From Schizochytrium sp. TIO01 (Eukaryota > Sar > Bigyra > Thraustochytrida > Thraustochytriidae): a stretch of DNA of 64,000 bases. This document shows positions 1 to 13,118 of the stretch, piece by piece; position 1 is the stretch's first letter; the number at the start of each line of letters is the position of its first letter. Under the pieces are notes generated by a model. It was given only the letters and a program-made list of their open reading frames with translations, searched no databases and was not told the origin of the DNA. The stretch covers positions 356,247 to 420,246 of the forward strand of contig SMSO01000037.1 of assembly GCA_004764695.1 (NCBI GenBank), written 5' to 3'. The position numbers and the translations under genes are program-made.

Positions 1-3000
1 TACTTTTTCTTGCCAGCAGCTCTCCCGCGGTGGTTATCGTAGCAAAGTGGTAGGTGGGTAAGTATTCTCAGCTTTATACATGAAGCAGTGCTTCTATGTA
101 GAATAAGCTACTAGCTACTAGCTACTAGCTCAATTTCAAGAGTAGCAGTAGTGGGAGTGGCGTGAGATGTATTGCTCCCTCATATTGCAGCAGCGGCAGC
201 TCGAAGGCATGCAGAGCTGTCATTTGCCTGTGTTCGTGCCTGTGTAAATTGGCTTCTATTCGTTATTTGCTTTCTTGTCACCGTCGCTGTAGGCGCTGCA
301 TTTGCAGGGGTCACAAGTAAAAGACTGCACGGTAGGTAGGACACCTACTACTATGATTACTACTACGAGGCCAAACAGGAGTTTTATCAATTGCTTCTTT
401 CTTGTTTTGATTATAATGAGGTTTATGAAAATCCCAAAGAAATGTATTCTTCAAGATGAGAAGGCTTGTTTACAGATAAATTGCCGAAACTTTCCCTTCT
501 CAGAGATTGTATTTTTGGGTTTGCTGTGTTGCTATGAGTTGTTGTTTCAAGCTGACGAGAATACATCGAATGGGCAGGTTGTCGCTTCTCAATAAGAAAG
601 GAAAGAACTGAAGTTTTTCTCTTCACTATGATACGCCTACCAACTAGTGTCTGGTGCGACCGGGTATGGGAGAATACAAATTTTATGTTTAATAACCAGC
701 TTTACTGCTTCTCCTGCTTTAGAAAAGCAAAACAAGTTTGCTAAATCTACAGTTAGGATGCTACTAGTAGCAGCAACCCTCCCTATACAGTTATGAAGAG
801 CAACTTTTCTTTCACTTTCTCGTGATATTAATTACTTTTTTTGAAAGAAAGCAACTGGTGCTTTGAACAGCATGCGAGCAAAAGCATCAAAGCCCCTACA
901 GAAGAGTGACGATACATCACCAGCTATATTTCATTAAAATTATATGCCTATAAAATCCTTTCTTCAATTCAGGAGTTACAAAAACAATTAATTGTTTGAA
1001 TAGTATTAAATTCCCCTTCATCATTTACCTATTTCCCTCCGAATCTCACAAATACTTTACTTCTAATAATACATCTCCTTTCTTCCCTTTTCTTTCCTTT
1101 TAATCTATTTAAAATTCAATTTCTATTTTTATTACACGAAGCATATTGAAGAAGCGATTACAAAAATAAAACTGAGTTGCAGCAATCAGCAACACAGATG
1201 TTGAATATTTCCTGTGCTGGTTCTACAAATAACTAGTCTTCTACTCAGCTATGACTCTGCGCTACTGCCGCTGCGTGGAGAGTAGCATGCGGTTTGCGCG
1301 AAATTAGGACAGTGGACTGTAGTGCGACGCGGCAATTTGTGTTCGTTTCGGGCAAAAGAGGTCCAAGGGGGGAAGGTGGGGCAGACTACAAGCCGATTCG
1401 TGCTGAGGAAGTTGATCCCGAATACGTTTTTTATTTTATTTTATTTTATTTTCCTTTTTTTAATTTTTAATTTTGCTTTATTGCTAGCCGAATATTTTAA
1501 GATAGTTTATTCTTTGTTCAGTTTTAAAATGACCTAGCTAGCTATCTACGTAGATATCTATATAGGCTACTAGGTAATCAAGTTTTTTCTTTTTTCTTTT
1601 TTCTCGCGCTCATTGAACTGGTAGAAAGAAATCGAATTTCGATTGATTGATTGATTGATTGAATGACTGATTTGGACTTTTACTTTCTGTTTACCCTACT
1701 ATCTAGTATAAGTATACTAGATAGTCTGAAAAGGGTGTAATAAAGCCTCCCAATCTTGTCGGATATAGGTAAAGCTTGTTGTATGGTCTTCTTTGTAGTT
1801 ATCTAGCTATCCACCACTCGAGCAAATCATGCAGAGGCTGTAATCGCCAGGCTATATACTCAGCAGGGGAGCGCGTATTGCGAGACACGATCTCTCTCTC
1901 TCTGGCTGCGCTGTTGCCACTGATACTTTTAGCCAGCTCTTTTTTTACTCTTTACTCTATTCTCTTATTTTTTTTTTCTTTGTTCTATTTCTTCGAAGCA
2001 GCTGATGTCTTTCAATTCCAATTCCTGGATTTCAACTTTCATAGGTAAGTCTCTTCACGCCTCGGTTGATCGCGCTTCATCCTCCAGCTTTGAAAGCTAT
2101 AGTAGCTAGCTTGTATGAGTATTGTACCTTGGTGACTATCAGGAGTACTTCTGGCAACGGACTGTTCCTTTTGGCTTGCCTCGCGTTCCTTTCAGCACCT
2201 CAAAGCAGTTTCACGGTTGAGACGCCTTTTACTTATTCAATTTTCGTGCAGCTTTATTCTTCTTTCTCCTACTTGACGATGTTTGTCCATCTCAGGGCAC
2301 CATCTAGCTTTGGCTAGACTCCTTCTAAAGCATGGCGAAATAAACTGCTATAAGCAGAACTGACTAAGGTATTTCCCGTGTCTACGTCCAGGCCAGCTAG
2401 GCATCTTCTAAGCATCTCGGAGGCTTTCGTATAAGCTTCGCGACCTTTGCTTCTTCTTTTCCGCCTTCCCAGCTTGCATTGAAATAGTTGACCTTTTCTC
2501 ACTGCAGCTAATTAGCTTTTCATTCTTCTCGTTGCACTTTTTTCCTTGCAAGAAGTTGAGCCTGCATATTATAATTTGTTTTTCTTCTTCTCAAGTGTAG
2601 TAGCATTCGTAATCAAGACAACATGATGACTTTGTTTGTCATTTTGTTCTGGGATACTCTTAATTGAGAAGAGTGAAGTAAAACAATTCATATGACGGAC
2701 AATAAAGGCGCAAAGAATCAACCCCGACTTAGCCGAATAAAGCCAAAGGGTCTAATCCGATGTATTATGGTGCAGTCTACGGCTATCTGAAAAAACATAT
2801 CATGTTGAGATCTCGCGAAACGACTAAACAATTAATCATGTAAATTATACCTAGTAAACTGCGTTCAGCTGCCTTGAGAGTAAATTTTTATTGTTGAACT
2901 GTTACAAGCTCCTTTCTTCCGGTAGCCTGCTTTTTAGTATTCCTTAGACATTATTCATTTTATTTAAAGAGTCCTGCAACTTGACGGGTCCTCTTGCATC

Positions 3001-5490
3001 TCAAGCCGCAGAGGTTCCTACGGTTCCTACAATGATCTAAAGTGAAATGACTTAGCAGCAATCAATTATACAAACCTTCGCACTGCAGGTCAATACACAA
3101 TACCATCGATGGTTTCAATGCCTGAGAAGGCTGAAATGAATCTTCTTTTAATTCGTTCATTTCATTAATAACAATCATAGTCTTTCAAAAAAGAAAGAAA
3201 AAGAATTAGAAGCAAATATGTGTTTAATACAATAGAAAGTTGTGTATCTGCTTAGTAGTTGTATATGCTACACTGTGGTCACACTACCACTATTATAGTA
3301 TATAGTTTTCTTCTTCTCCTTCTTCAATGCTAATTTGTCTTTTTATTAGCATAAACCTTTTAGCATTGACGAGGCTAAATGTTTTTCTATCGTTCACTAA
3401 CTTTGTGAACAAGGTATATATCTTGTTATTTCAAAACACGCTCTTCTGAGCAGCGCATTCTTGCAGAGACTTGATCTATGACAAATGATCCTCTCTTATT
3501 TCTCCAATCAATATGAAGAAGACTTTAGTTAAAAGAAGCAAGCATTCTTTCGCTCGCCCTCAAAAAATACATTGCCAAATCTGGTGCCCCAAATCTCGGA
3601 ACTTCAGAGAGTTATCTCTCGGATATTCATATTTGAGTAGGCCAATGGCTTTTCCAGTCTTAGTGGAGAGTTCTTCTGCTCTATCTGTACACCAACAATG
3701 ACGTCACTTGTTCGAAGAGATCTATCCTCGAAAATGATTAAACTAGTTGCTTACACTAAGTACTTAATAGGTACTTCGAAGTCAATATTTGTCTGTGAAG
3801 AGTGCCACACTAGATAGGGTAGAGTACCTTCTTCTTTGATCATACTCACTACGACTAGGCAGCCGCAGCATCTTTTACAACTCGTCATGCATGGAATAAA
3901 TATTTTCAATATATAGAACTCCGGGCGCGAAATTTGATATTCTAAATCCTTCGGCTTTATAGCAACTCAGATTGCCCCCACTCATTAGTATGATTACTAG
4001 GCCAACTGGCATTGATAATCGAAAAAAAGAAAATGGTCTCCGCATTTTACTTTGTTCTTCTTTTAAAGAAGAAGTGTTATTAAATGGTCTAGTAGAGCCC
4101 TCTCTCCTAGTCAGGAATATAAAAGGTTTATCATTATTATAAAGGTAGTGGACTTTAAAGCAGGATGAAATTTGAGTGCATAGAAAGACCTTTCATTGAA
4201 CAAGAATGAGGCTTGGAAATTCGTGTTATGAGCAGCTTAGACGAGAGCCTTCGGAGGCTCACAAGAACTATATGGCAACGTGCAGCATTTGGGCGAAATC
4301 CTGACTAGCGCAAGCTTGTGAATGCTAGCACTCTGTCCATTAAAACAGCACTTTCCTCCCTCTCAAGATTTAGCTCCACTTAGCTACTAGGCAGGGGCGT
4401 ATATACAACTTTATCTGTAACAGTTGACTCCTATTAAAACAAGTAAGCACTCCTTTTAGAAAATGTTTTTAAATTTGCTAAGATGTTGTTTTCATTCATG
4501 TTTTTTTCTTCTTAAAAAAAAAGAAAATATCAGCCTATTGAGAGGCTCTATAGAACTTGCTATACACTAGCGGTGCCAGTGCTCCTTCTCCTGTCCCTTT
4601 GTTTAATGACCTAAGTTTACTACTACTCTTGAAAGTTGGCTTGCTTGTAAAGCTTACTTGACACCCTCTGTTGCCCGACGAGCATTGTTATTCCCGCCCA
4701 AGCGCGAAGATCTGTTACTACGAAGCCAAGTGTACTCCCTACTGAGAAGTACAAAGCAACAAAAGCAGAAACTATCGCTCTGCTTCAGAATGTGTAAGAC
4801 CTTGACCTTCCTAAATTCGCTAAAGTTCACCACACAGCGACTCGCGAGCATTACACCGAAAGCTAATAGATAACGCACAAGCTCTTTCTCTGGTCGCCCG
4901 AATCGACCCTTGTGAAGGTGATCCCATATTGTGTGACTTCGAATATCGGAATTGAAGGATGATCTGTATAGTGGTGACGAGTTCGAGCAAACCCTCTTCC
5001 CCTATGTTTGTACTGCCTCACTTCTTTTACTGTCTCGTGAAACTTCCAAAGAGCGAAGACTAAGAAGGCAAAGGGCCTGGTCTGTCATCTTTATCATCTC
5101 AATCTGCCTCCACCTTTCGACCTTTTGGCTTTTCCCAATTTGTTCAAAGACCAGAAATCACAGCTCCCTTCAGAAGGCCTAGTGCCTTCATAGGGGAGTA
5201 TCTACAGCTGCACTGCTGCTTTCTTTCAGCAACTTCTTTGCTCCTCATCACTTGCAAAATTGACATGCGCGACTCTTTTTCCAAAAACTATTTCTTTCGT
5301 ACTGTATCATACATAATATATCATTTGTACGCTTTTCTTCTTTTTTAATCATTCCTTCCTTTGTACTTTTTTTTTTTTTCGATCATTTAAATGCAAATAA
5401 AAACGCTTTTAAACAGAAACCCAAAGGACCAATTTTCTTTTTCATTTGAAAGACTAAAGTAACTAATAACTACTAGAGGCATCATGAGAA
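1..5490. other. Gene-free AT-rich stretch
   Basis: I see no open frame longer than about 90 codons here that resembles a known protein. The DNA is AT-leaning with short arrays such as CTACTAG units near 107-130, ATTTT near 1430-1452 and GATT near 1640-1660. A perfect GTAAGT splice-donor match lies at 2045-2050, after a pyrimidine-rich run and a short open segment (about 1998-2044), so an unrecognised spliced transcript is possible. Around 4650-5180 two open segments in the same frame on the plus strand are separated by several stops, which could be a decayed gene or chance. No RNA gene or transposase-like sequence was recognised. Confidence 0.5.
1698..1725. repeat. Perfect 13-bp inverted repeat (hairpin)
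   Basis: The left arm at 1698-1710 (ACTATCTAGTATA) is the exact reverse complement of the right arm at 1713-1725, with only AG between them. A second perfect palindrome, TATCTACGTAGATA, lies about 150 bp upstream at 1543-1556. The arms are AT-rich and could extrude as a cruciform. No gene is adjacent, so a terminator role cannot be argued. Confidence 0.9.
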
Positions 5491-5836
5491 CCTCATTTAA
5501 AAACTAAACAGCATTCCAAAAACAAATCGAAGAAAACGGAAGTGAAGGGAGGAAGAAAAAAAGAGAGAGAGAGAGAGAGAAGAAAAAATAAGCAAGGAGG
5601 GGCACCCCACAGCTGAAGGCAGGAGAAGCAAAACCAATTGAGCACCCTTCCGACAAACGCACTGAGAGAGCTGCGCGCTGCTTTCCAAAGGTAAATAAGA
5701 CGGAGGCCTTCTGCGCGCCGCCCCAAGAAAAAGGACGCGCAGTGTGCTCTCCCCTCCGCCATTGCCCTCGAGGCGCCTCCGCTGAGCCTTCTTGAGCGCC
5801 TCTGTTCCCTCCCCCCTCCGGCAGCTCCACTCTTCG

Positions 5837-5908
5837 GCGTGCGTGCGTGCGTGCGTGCGTGCCTAGCCGAGCCAGGCCAAGCCAAGCCAGGCTAAGCCAA
5901 GCCAAGCA
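5837..5908. repeat. GCGT array followed by AGCCA-type repeat
   Basis: About six copies of GCGT run from 5837 to 5862. They are followed directly by an imperfect GC-rich repeat built on AGCCA/AGCCAAG up to about 5908. It lies inside the GC-rich island. Confidence 0.9.
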
Positions 5909-6129
5909 ACGCTACGCCGCACCCGAAAGAGAAGAAGCCTGAGGCTCTGTTCAGACCTTTCGACAGAGCGGAGGCAGCCGAGGAGGAGAGAGTACTCGCA
6001 GGCGAGTGAGTGTCTGTTCTTCTTGTTCTCTTTTATCGCTCCACATTGTGCTCATTTTGAGACAAAAGGAACAGCAAGAAGAAAAAGGAGGAGAATCTTT
6101 TGCAAGACTGATACTACTACCACTAGTAT

Positions 6130-6135
6130 TAATAT

Positions 6136-6166
<31 letters not shown>

Positions 6167-6168
6167 GC
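6130..6168. repeat. ATAATG hexanucleotide microsatellite
   Basis: A run of ATTAAT passing into GATAAT units covers about 40 bp. It produces spurious open frames with alternating Ile-Met or Asp-Asn, which is why open frames across it are not called as genes. Confidence 0.85.
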
Positions 6169-6430
6169 TAAAAGGAAAGGCCTCTTCAATGGTCCGTCTG
6201 TCTGTCTGTCTTTTGCCGTTTGTATCAGTTGTCTATATCTGTCTCCATTTGCTTCGGTTGTTTCTACTGCTGCTTTTGCTTTTCCTGGACACCTCCGCTC
6301 TGCAGATTCACAGCTGTTTGGCGAAGGGCCTTATCAGCTGAAAAGAGCAACGAAATAAACAGTGTTGGGTGCTTCGAGAGGTGCCGCAAAACCGACGGAT
6401 GCTGCACGGTGAAGACAGTTTTGTAACTTT

Positions 6431-9100
6431 GACGTGAGTACAGACGAAGTGGAAAGAAAAAGAAGGCAGATAGGAGAGAGTGATACAACAAAGGGAACTT
6501 ATGGAGGAATGCTATTAAAGCCTGTCATGGGCTAGACAGGGTATACTATGCGAGTGGCTAACCTCTACGGAGGTGCCAATGCCGCTAAAGCGAAAGGTTT
6601 TCGCGGCGAGTTTTTGCAAATCTGGCGAGTATTATCGTTTGGACCTTGGTGGAAAACGAATGATACGGGCGCTTCTCACCACAAGGCCGCGCATGAGCTG
6701 AAGCCTGAGGGACGTATGCTTTCTGCTTGTCTTCGGCACGGGCTCTAGCTCGGAGAAAGGTGGAGGAACGAATGAAACTGAGGAATTCTTTGAATGAAAG
6801 TGAGATATCGAACTAAAAGTCTACTTACCTAGACACCTATCTAGCTAGCTAGCTAGCTACACTTTGAGGCTTTAGAAGTTTTGTTTCGACTGAATAAAGT
6901 GGCTTTCGCTTGGCCAGATAGAATTATTCCATACACAGCGGAATCGCGGCTACGGGGAAACATGTAAATCAATCAAACTCACTCAGTCACTCACTCAATC
7001 GCTCAGTCGGTGCGTTCAAGCGAAATCGACGTTCCTCGTGAAAAGGCGAGAGTTCATTGCCCTTTTGTTTGTAGTACTCTAGAGTCGCATGAAGCTTCCA
7101 AATTTTTATTACTCTTAGAGTTGCAGCCTATCATTCTGCTTCAGAAGAAATAGTGAAAGAGCGTCTTTTACTATCGCGTGGAAGTTACACCTAGGTGAAA
7201 CAGTCTATATTATATCTTGAATTCATCATGAAGAAGACTCTTCTTGCTCAAATGATGAAATGATATTAGGTGAGGTTAGCGCCAAACAAAACTTTGATGC
7301 TCAGGGTGGGTCCATCCAATACTCCAGCGATTCTTTAGGCTCGTCACGGCAGAAAAACCTGATGCGTGTGAGTATTTAGAGGAAATGTGGTCAAGTCATC
7401 GCTACACTTGATTAGAAGAGCTTGGCACACTGTGCAGTATAACAGATTCTTATAATAGTACCAGTCAGGTAAGTTTACACATTGTAATCTCTTTTTCAAG
7501 TAGATATATATATACATATATATATATTTCGTTCTAAATTAATGAGACAATATTTATCTCTATACAGATTTTAAAATAGAGATGTGTTATTTTTTTGTTT
7601 ATTTGTTGTTTTGTTTTAATACTATTTTTGTTTTCAAGTTAACTCTGCAAATTTATCTATTTTAGTTTGAATAAGTATTTAATTGATGGAAATATTGTTC
7701 AAAATCTAGTTTACTATGAATAATTAGAACAATTTAAAACCAGAATTAGTAAATGAAACATGAACTTTTCTCAATGATAAAATAAATAATTAGAAATAAT
7801 ATTTACCAAGATACAATTTTGGAACCCATTTTCTTGTCCATCTAGGCTTGAGAGGGAGGCAGCAGTACCCAAGATAAGATTTACGTTAGAAAAGGCCTCG
7901 ATTTTATCTATTTGAGTTGAAAACCAGTCGTTTGCGCTGTAACAGAGACTTATTGAGACTCATAAATATTTCGCTTCTGACGGAGCCTTCACCCATCATG
8001 TTATTCAAGTGGATAATATCGACTACCGCATCAAACATTTTTTACTTCTCTTCGTATTATTAATATTTTCTCCCTCATTCATCGCTGCGGTGACGTATTC
8101 TTTTCCCCTTGATAAGCTTTAAAAGTCTTGGTGGACGAAAATGAGAAGTTGTACAGTCTATCAGAATATTATTTCTGCTAGCAATGCCTCATTCTCCTTT
8201 CAAGTTTCATCGAATACAAACAGTCAGTCCCACTATCGAAAATCTTGCGAGAGTTCGCCCTTTGATTGATTCCACCAATGCTTTCCTAATTTCTACGATC
8301 ATGCAAGAAAGCCTCATGTGCAAAAATTAGGGTGGGGGAAGCTTGATCCTTCCTGACAATGTCTATCTAAACATAGAAATGAATAAAAACTAACTCGTCT
8401 ATGTGTAAACAAGTCTGCATAAGAAAGGGGCAGGTCTACCCTATTCACACGGTATCTATCACGGTACCTACCTACCTACCTAGAGACCTAACTAAAGGAT
8501 TCGATGTCACCACGACAAAAGCAACCGACGAAATGGTGGTAAGTCTCTCTGGTTCGTAAGCTTAACAACAAAATTGGGAAAAACTAAAGCTTGTATAACG
8601 ACTTAGAGAACGTGCAAAAGCGGATTCTTATCATGCTCTGACGCTCCTCAAAGCCAAGAGTTACTTATTTCGTCATACGAAGACGAAACAATTTTATTTT
8701 AACTAGATGACCCTGCTCTGATTATTTTAATCGGGTGAAAACATTCAAATTTGTGAAGAAAAGAAAAGAAACAATACTCGTACACTATACAGAATAATAA
8801 CAGTAGCTAGTTGGTGGAAGCTAGCAATCAATCGCCTTGATGCGCTTTTGCTTTTGCTTTTGCTTTTCTGTTCCAATTTTGAATTGAAAAATTATAATAA
8901 ATCAACTTCGCAAATGAACAAATTCCCACCTATACAGGCCACCTCCACGATTTTCAATTATTTTCCTTCTGAAAGAAAGAAAAGACAAAGAGAAAATACA
9001 CCCGCAGCTTGCCCTTTCTAGGGATGTTGCTGTGGGAGCTTTGAGGCGTCCTTCTTTTTCAAAGTCAGATCAACTTGTTTAGAGGTCACTCAGGGGCTTT
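6431..9100. other. Gene-free AT-rich stretch
   Basis: No open frame here looks like a protein I know. Visible elements are a CTAG array (about 6838-6860), a TA/CA run (about 7503-7530), a perfect AG|GTAAGT donor-like site at 7469-7474, an ACCT array at 8466-8482 and a CTTTTG array (about 8846-8873). I recognise nothing else. Confidence 0.5.
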
Positions 9101-9209
9101 TTGACTCTTATTCTGCGATCCTCGCAGTTCGTATGCGTCCCCTTGGAGTGCATTTTGCCTCATGAAGAAAGGATGTCAATTCTAGCCATTAGAACTAAGC
9201 CTCTCTGCG

Positions 9210-9532
9210 ATGGCATCCGCAAAGCGTTTGGTTCGTCAGAGGTTGTGTTTTTCCGCCCAAAGCAGCGAAGCGTGCTCGCAAACAGGAGCGGACTTTGGAG
9301 GCTACGACATGAGTGGTTGGACGCAGCTGATCAGCACTCGTGGCAGCAGGAGCAGGAGCACTGTTTGTGGACCTTCTGGGGAACGAACCTCAAGGAGATA
9401 CAACAAAGAAGCATCCTTGAAAAGGGCGGCGTTTCAACTTGGAGGGGTAGAAGTAGGTATTGGTTTGAAAGTCAATCAACAAGGGATTCGGACTGACTCG
9501 TGCGACTTCTTCGGCTTCAGACGAATCAAAGT
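9210..9532 (+). other. Possible coding exon
   Basis: An open segment starting MASAKRLVRQ and running about 107 codons ends against a GTAAGT donor match at 9533-9538. If spliced there, the exon leaves phase 2. It is more GC-rich than its flanks and has a balanced amino-acid composition with several Cys, Gly and Arg. A second open frame (9101-9496) overlaps it, so the true frame is uncertain. I do not recognise a domain. The next exon-like island (10009-10124) does not join it in phase, so they need not be one gene. Chance is a real alternative. Confidence 0.2.
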
Positions 9533-10008
9533 GTAAGTTTGCCAAGTTGTCAATCAAATAGGCGAACTTTATAGGATCTTCTCAATCACCATTACTGGCT
9601 TATAGAATAAGCTTCTCAAGTTGCTCGTTTTGATGATGAAAAAGTTAGGTGAACATTTCATGTTTCTCACTCAAATCATATTTGGTTTTTTCAGTTCAAT
9701 AGGATTATTGTAATCTTTATGGAATAAATCGTAGCGATCGCCTAGTTCTAGTAAAATAAAATAGCTAATTGAACTCAACGAACCAACGAGTCGAGTAAAA
9801 TAGAATTTCTAATTTAAACTCCAGGAATTGCTCCCCATTTAAATCGAGCTGATTTTCATTTTTTTAAAAAAGGTATATAAAAAGTTTTATAATTGCTTTT
9901 ATACACCTTCTCAGCTACATAGGAGTTATATCCTATTTTTATCAAATTGTGCAGTTTCCTAATTATCAAGCTGCTTCTAGAGTGCATTTTCACTAGTTCT
10001 TTTGCAAG

Positions 10009-10124
10009 ATGCCACAGCCGGAGGCACCGAAAAGCGCCTGGCACAGGAATAAGCACGAGGGCACATCTTGGCTAGCATATGCCTATGCTGAAGTTTCGAA
10101 TGAGCTTCACCTGGCATTTATTAG
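10009..10124 (+). other. Possible first exon
   Basis: A short, locally GC-rich island begins with ATG at 10009, reads MPQPEAPKSAWHRNKHEGTS onward for 38 codons, and is followed by a donor-like GTATTT at 10125. Upstream in frame is a TAG at 9994-9996, so the ATG is a natural start. It ends in phase 2. A pyrimidine-rich acceptor near 10643 would continue it in frame for about 43 codons to a TAG near 10774. I recognise no family. The contrast with the very AT-rich flanks is the main support. Confidence 0.25.
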
Positions 10125-11162
10125 GTATTTGTTTTTTTTTGGATCCAAACTAATCAAAACAAATCGGTTTTCGATGAAAATTAACTCAACTGGTGATTCT
10201 TAAAAAGAATAAATGAACATCTCATACTTCTTTCTCTGTTTTTGTTTGCGAGGCGCAGTAGAAATAGATTATTACCAAGTTTCAAAATATAAGATAAGGC
10301 TAAAATTATTACTCACAAAGTGTAGATTTTAAAATAATATGTAAATTTCACATATGTGTTGTATGTAGTTCACGTTTGTCTGAACGTTTCTCAAAAAGGG
10401 AGCAACCGACAGCCAAGAAGTAATGTAAAAACGATATCCCGCAGTAGATTGACGCAAACGCTTCCGTCGATTTAATCAATTGAAATTCGCCAAAACAAAA
10501 CCCGTTAAATAGATAAAGAGAACTATATAATCTTTGTCTGAAATTTATACGCGATGTTGGCGAATTGTTGGTGCGGAATTTAAACCTCGAAAGATTCTTC
10601 TTAGTTTATATCCTTCTGAAATTCTGAAACCTTTTTCACGCAGAGGTCTATGTGCGGAGGTTATTTTTCTCTCCAAATTTACAATTACTAGAAGAATTTC
10701 AAGACTTGCTCTGCATTTCTCATTTGCGCAATGTGAATTTACCATAAATCAAAACTTAAATAGCCTCTGCACTTAGAAGTATATAATTTCAACGGCATGT
10801 TTGCATCTTGTTTACATGTGAATTTTGTTGATAACTGCTATTGAAATTAAGTATTTAATTTATGCCTGCCCCTTTAGTTGACCCCCTAAACCTAAGCCTA
10901 AGTAATGCTATATCGGTACACTTGCTTCTCCTTGACTTTTTATAAAAATGCGGGAAGCACGGTATGTTCAATTGCAGAAATGTTTAATTATCTGTGTCAG
11001 TTAACAAAACTTTAAACATCCATATTTTTCACCATGACTATGTTATCATATTAGAATGAGATATGTTTGACTTTTCAGGATTGATTGAAATTTGACTGAT
11101 CTGTTTTAAGTTCCCGATTCATAGAAACATTTGTCGTGCAAATGTAACCTCTGTTCTTTCAG

Positions 11163-11309
11163 AATTTGTGATGAATAGTGAGACGCATTTACTTGGAGCT
11201 ATAAAACCTGGTCAATGCGCAATTATTGTGCAAACTAGTATGGGGGAGCACATAGCAATATACAAAAGAAAACAAAAAATTCTCCTCTGTTTAGACTTTA
11301 CTTCAGAAG
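11163..11309 (+). other. Possible internal exon bounded by splice signals
   Basis: A 147-nt open segment lies between a strong acceptor (pyrimidine-rich, ending TTCTTTCAG at 11162) and a donor-like GAAG|GTAGCT at 11310. It is in phase 1 at both ends, so its length is a multiple of three. The frame reads FVMNSETHLLGAIKPGQCAI and continues through a lysine-rich stretch. I recognise no domain. The other two frames contain stops near the start. Partner exons were not identified: the site at 10732 would create a TAA at the junction. Confidence 0.3.
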
Positions 11310-12857
11310 GTAGCTTTTTGAATGGAGAGTTTTTTTGTTGTTATGTTTTTAATCTTGCTTTTTTCTGACTGCTTACTTTCTTTATCTTTGCTCATCTGTT
11401 CATTTTGAGATTTATAATTTAGAAAGTTAAATGCCCAGTTACTCTGTTTGAGAGATAGAGTCGGGTAGCAAACTTATTTATTCAGATTTTCTGTTATAGC
11501 TTGGACTTGAAACATTGGAGTGTTTCTTTTGACATTTATCAGAAGGAGATACAGCTTCCTCGGATAAAAGTCAGTCCACCTTAATACTAAGACCTCGGAA
11601 TTATATTTTTCCATTCTTATTCATATGGAGAAATCACAACGAGCCGGTCGAGCATTCATGAATGCTCGCATTCTTGAAAGCTTCAAGCTACTTTGGAAAT
11701 ATTTGCAAGCCTACCATGCTTCGTAGTTGTACCTCTTTTTACTCTAGCTAGACCTCTTTGCTTTTAAAGAAAAGAAATTATATATCCCCATTTTATACAG
11801 AAAATAATAGGTAGTATTAAAGGGAAACTAGCCTTGCCGCTGGTGACGTTTCCTCCTCTTAAGAAACTATATTTGTGTTCTGTGAGTGAAGTTTAGTTTA
11901 CTGTGGTTAGAGGTTAGGGGATTTGAGAGAGTCCCTCACAGCTCTTTTTCAATGAAACTATAAAGACTTTTATTACTTTTTAACTTACATTTTAAAAAAA
12001 AATAATGTTTTTAAAATAATTGAAAATAAAATGAAAACCAATTTATTTTCAGTTTCACTCTAATTGCACTGCTCTCTTTTTCTTTCAAATTAATGCTTAC
12101 TATTCCAAGTGAAAAAAAGAAAAATCATCAGGTATTAGTACTTAGGCTATGAAAAAGTGAATACTATTAGTATTAATAGGAATATTTATTTAAGTATAAC
12201 ATAGGTATTACTAGAGTACTTCATATTTTCTCATTCACAGATCAGCATCATTCTTGAAGACTGAGCAGAGAATATTTAGTTCGATTCATTTTCCCACGCC
12301 ATCTTCTATTTTATTTATATTTTCAAATTAAAACCTCAATGAAAGAGAAACGTCTTTTAAATGACAAAATGGCAGTATATTGAATTAAAACATGCGAAAT
12401 GCTACCTACCATTGGCACTCAGCACTTTTGCACATCCAGTTTCGCCACTGGCTGAAGGTGCTGCTCTATGTGCTTCACAACCTAGCTATGACTACCTGGG
12501 TGCCTACAAATTCTGCGACTGCCACCTTTCTTTTATTCTAAGAAAACTAGAAAACCCATAGCTAACTCGTGGTTGGCGATAAAGGGAAAATTGAAGCACA
12601 GTAATAGTAACACTATTTAGGCTGTCATAAGATGCTGCAGATAGCAGAAACAGTCCGCCAATACATTATTAAGCATTCCTCACTTATATCTTCTACTATT
12701 ATTTTTATTTCTTAAATGCAAGCAGTCAATTATAGTAAAAGATCCCACTTTAAATATACCTACTACTATGACATTACTTTGATAACCAGGCATAGGCCAT
12801 AGAAATTAAATCTTCGGTGCGGCCTCTCAAATTTAGCAGTTATTTTATCACAGATGA

Positions 12858-13118
12858 TCTGTTGCTATACGCGTTCCACTCGATTGTGAACTTAAAAATC
12901 AAGTCCTTCGTACACGCGAATACGTTGATATCTTCACTTATAACATGCTGATTTTAGCTGGTGACTCCTGCAGCACTGTGTTTGTAAAAAACAATTCTTT
13001 ATATTGCCTCCCTTCGACTCCGTCTTCGTCTTTTGAGAAGCTCCTCCGTGAAAGTGAATGTGCCTACGCCAGCTGGCTACCGACACTATTCTTTAGCCTA
13101 AGATGCTACCTGGTATAA
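12858..13118 (+). other. Possible exon or decayed coding segment
   Basis: An 86-codon open frame follows a TGA and ends at TAA (13116-13118). Its first in-frame ATG is at 12945. The translation, including VDIFTYNMLILAGDSCSTVF and a Ser/Pro-rich stretch, has protein-like composition and vaguely recalls class IV aminotransferase strands, but I would not assign it. A further open segment on the same strand (13138-13395) begins 20 bp later in another frame. Together they could be exons, a pseudogene or chance. Confidence 0.18.

Larger units (their letters stand above)
5491..6430. other. GC-rich island with simple repeats
   Basis: The stretch from about 5590 to 6010 is clearly more GC-rich than its surroundings and carries a GA run (about 5558-5582), a GCGT array and AGCCAAGCC-type repeats. 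Overlapping open frames on both strands here are low-complexity and largely generated by the repeats, so I do not call a gene. A GTGAGT donor-like site near 6005 at the island's right edge means it could be a promoter plus non-coding first exon of an unseen transcript. That is inference only. Confidence 0.3.

Noticed and set aside
5493-5905. Two overlapping minus-strand frames of about 130 codons
   Set aside because: Composition is dominated by GA, GCGT and AGCCA repeats and both frames look equally low-complexity, so no gene is supported.
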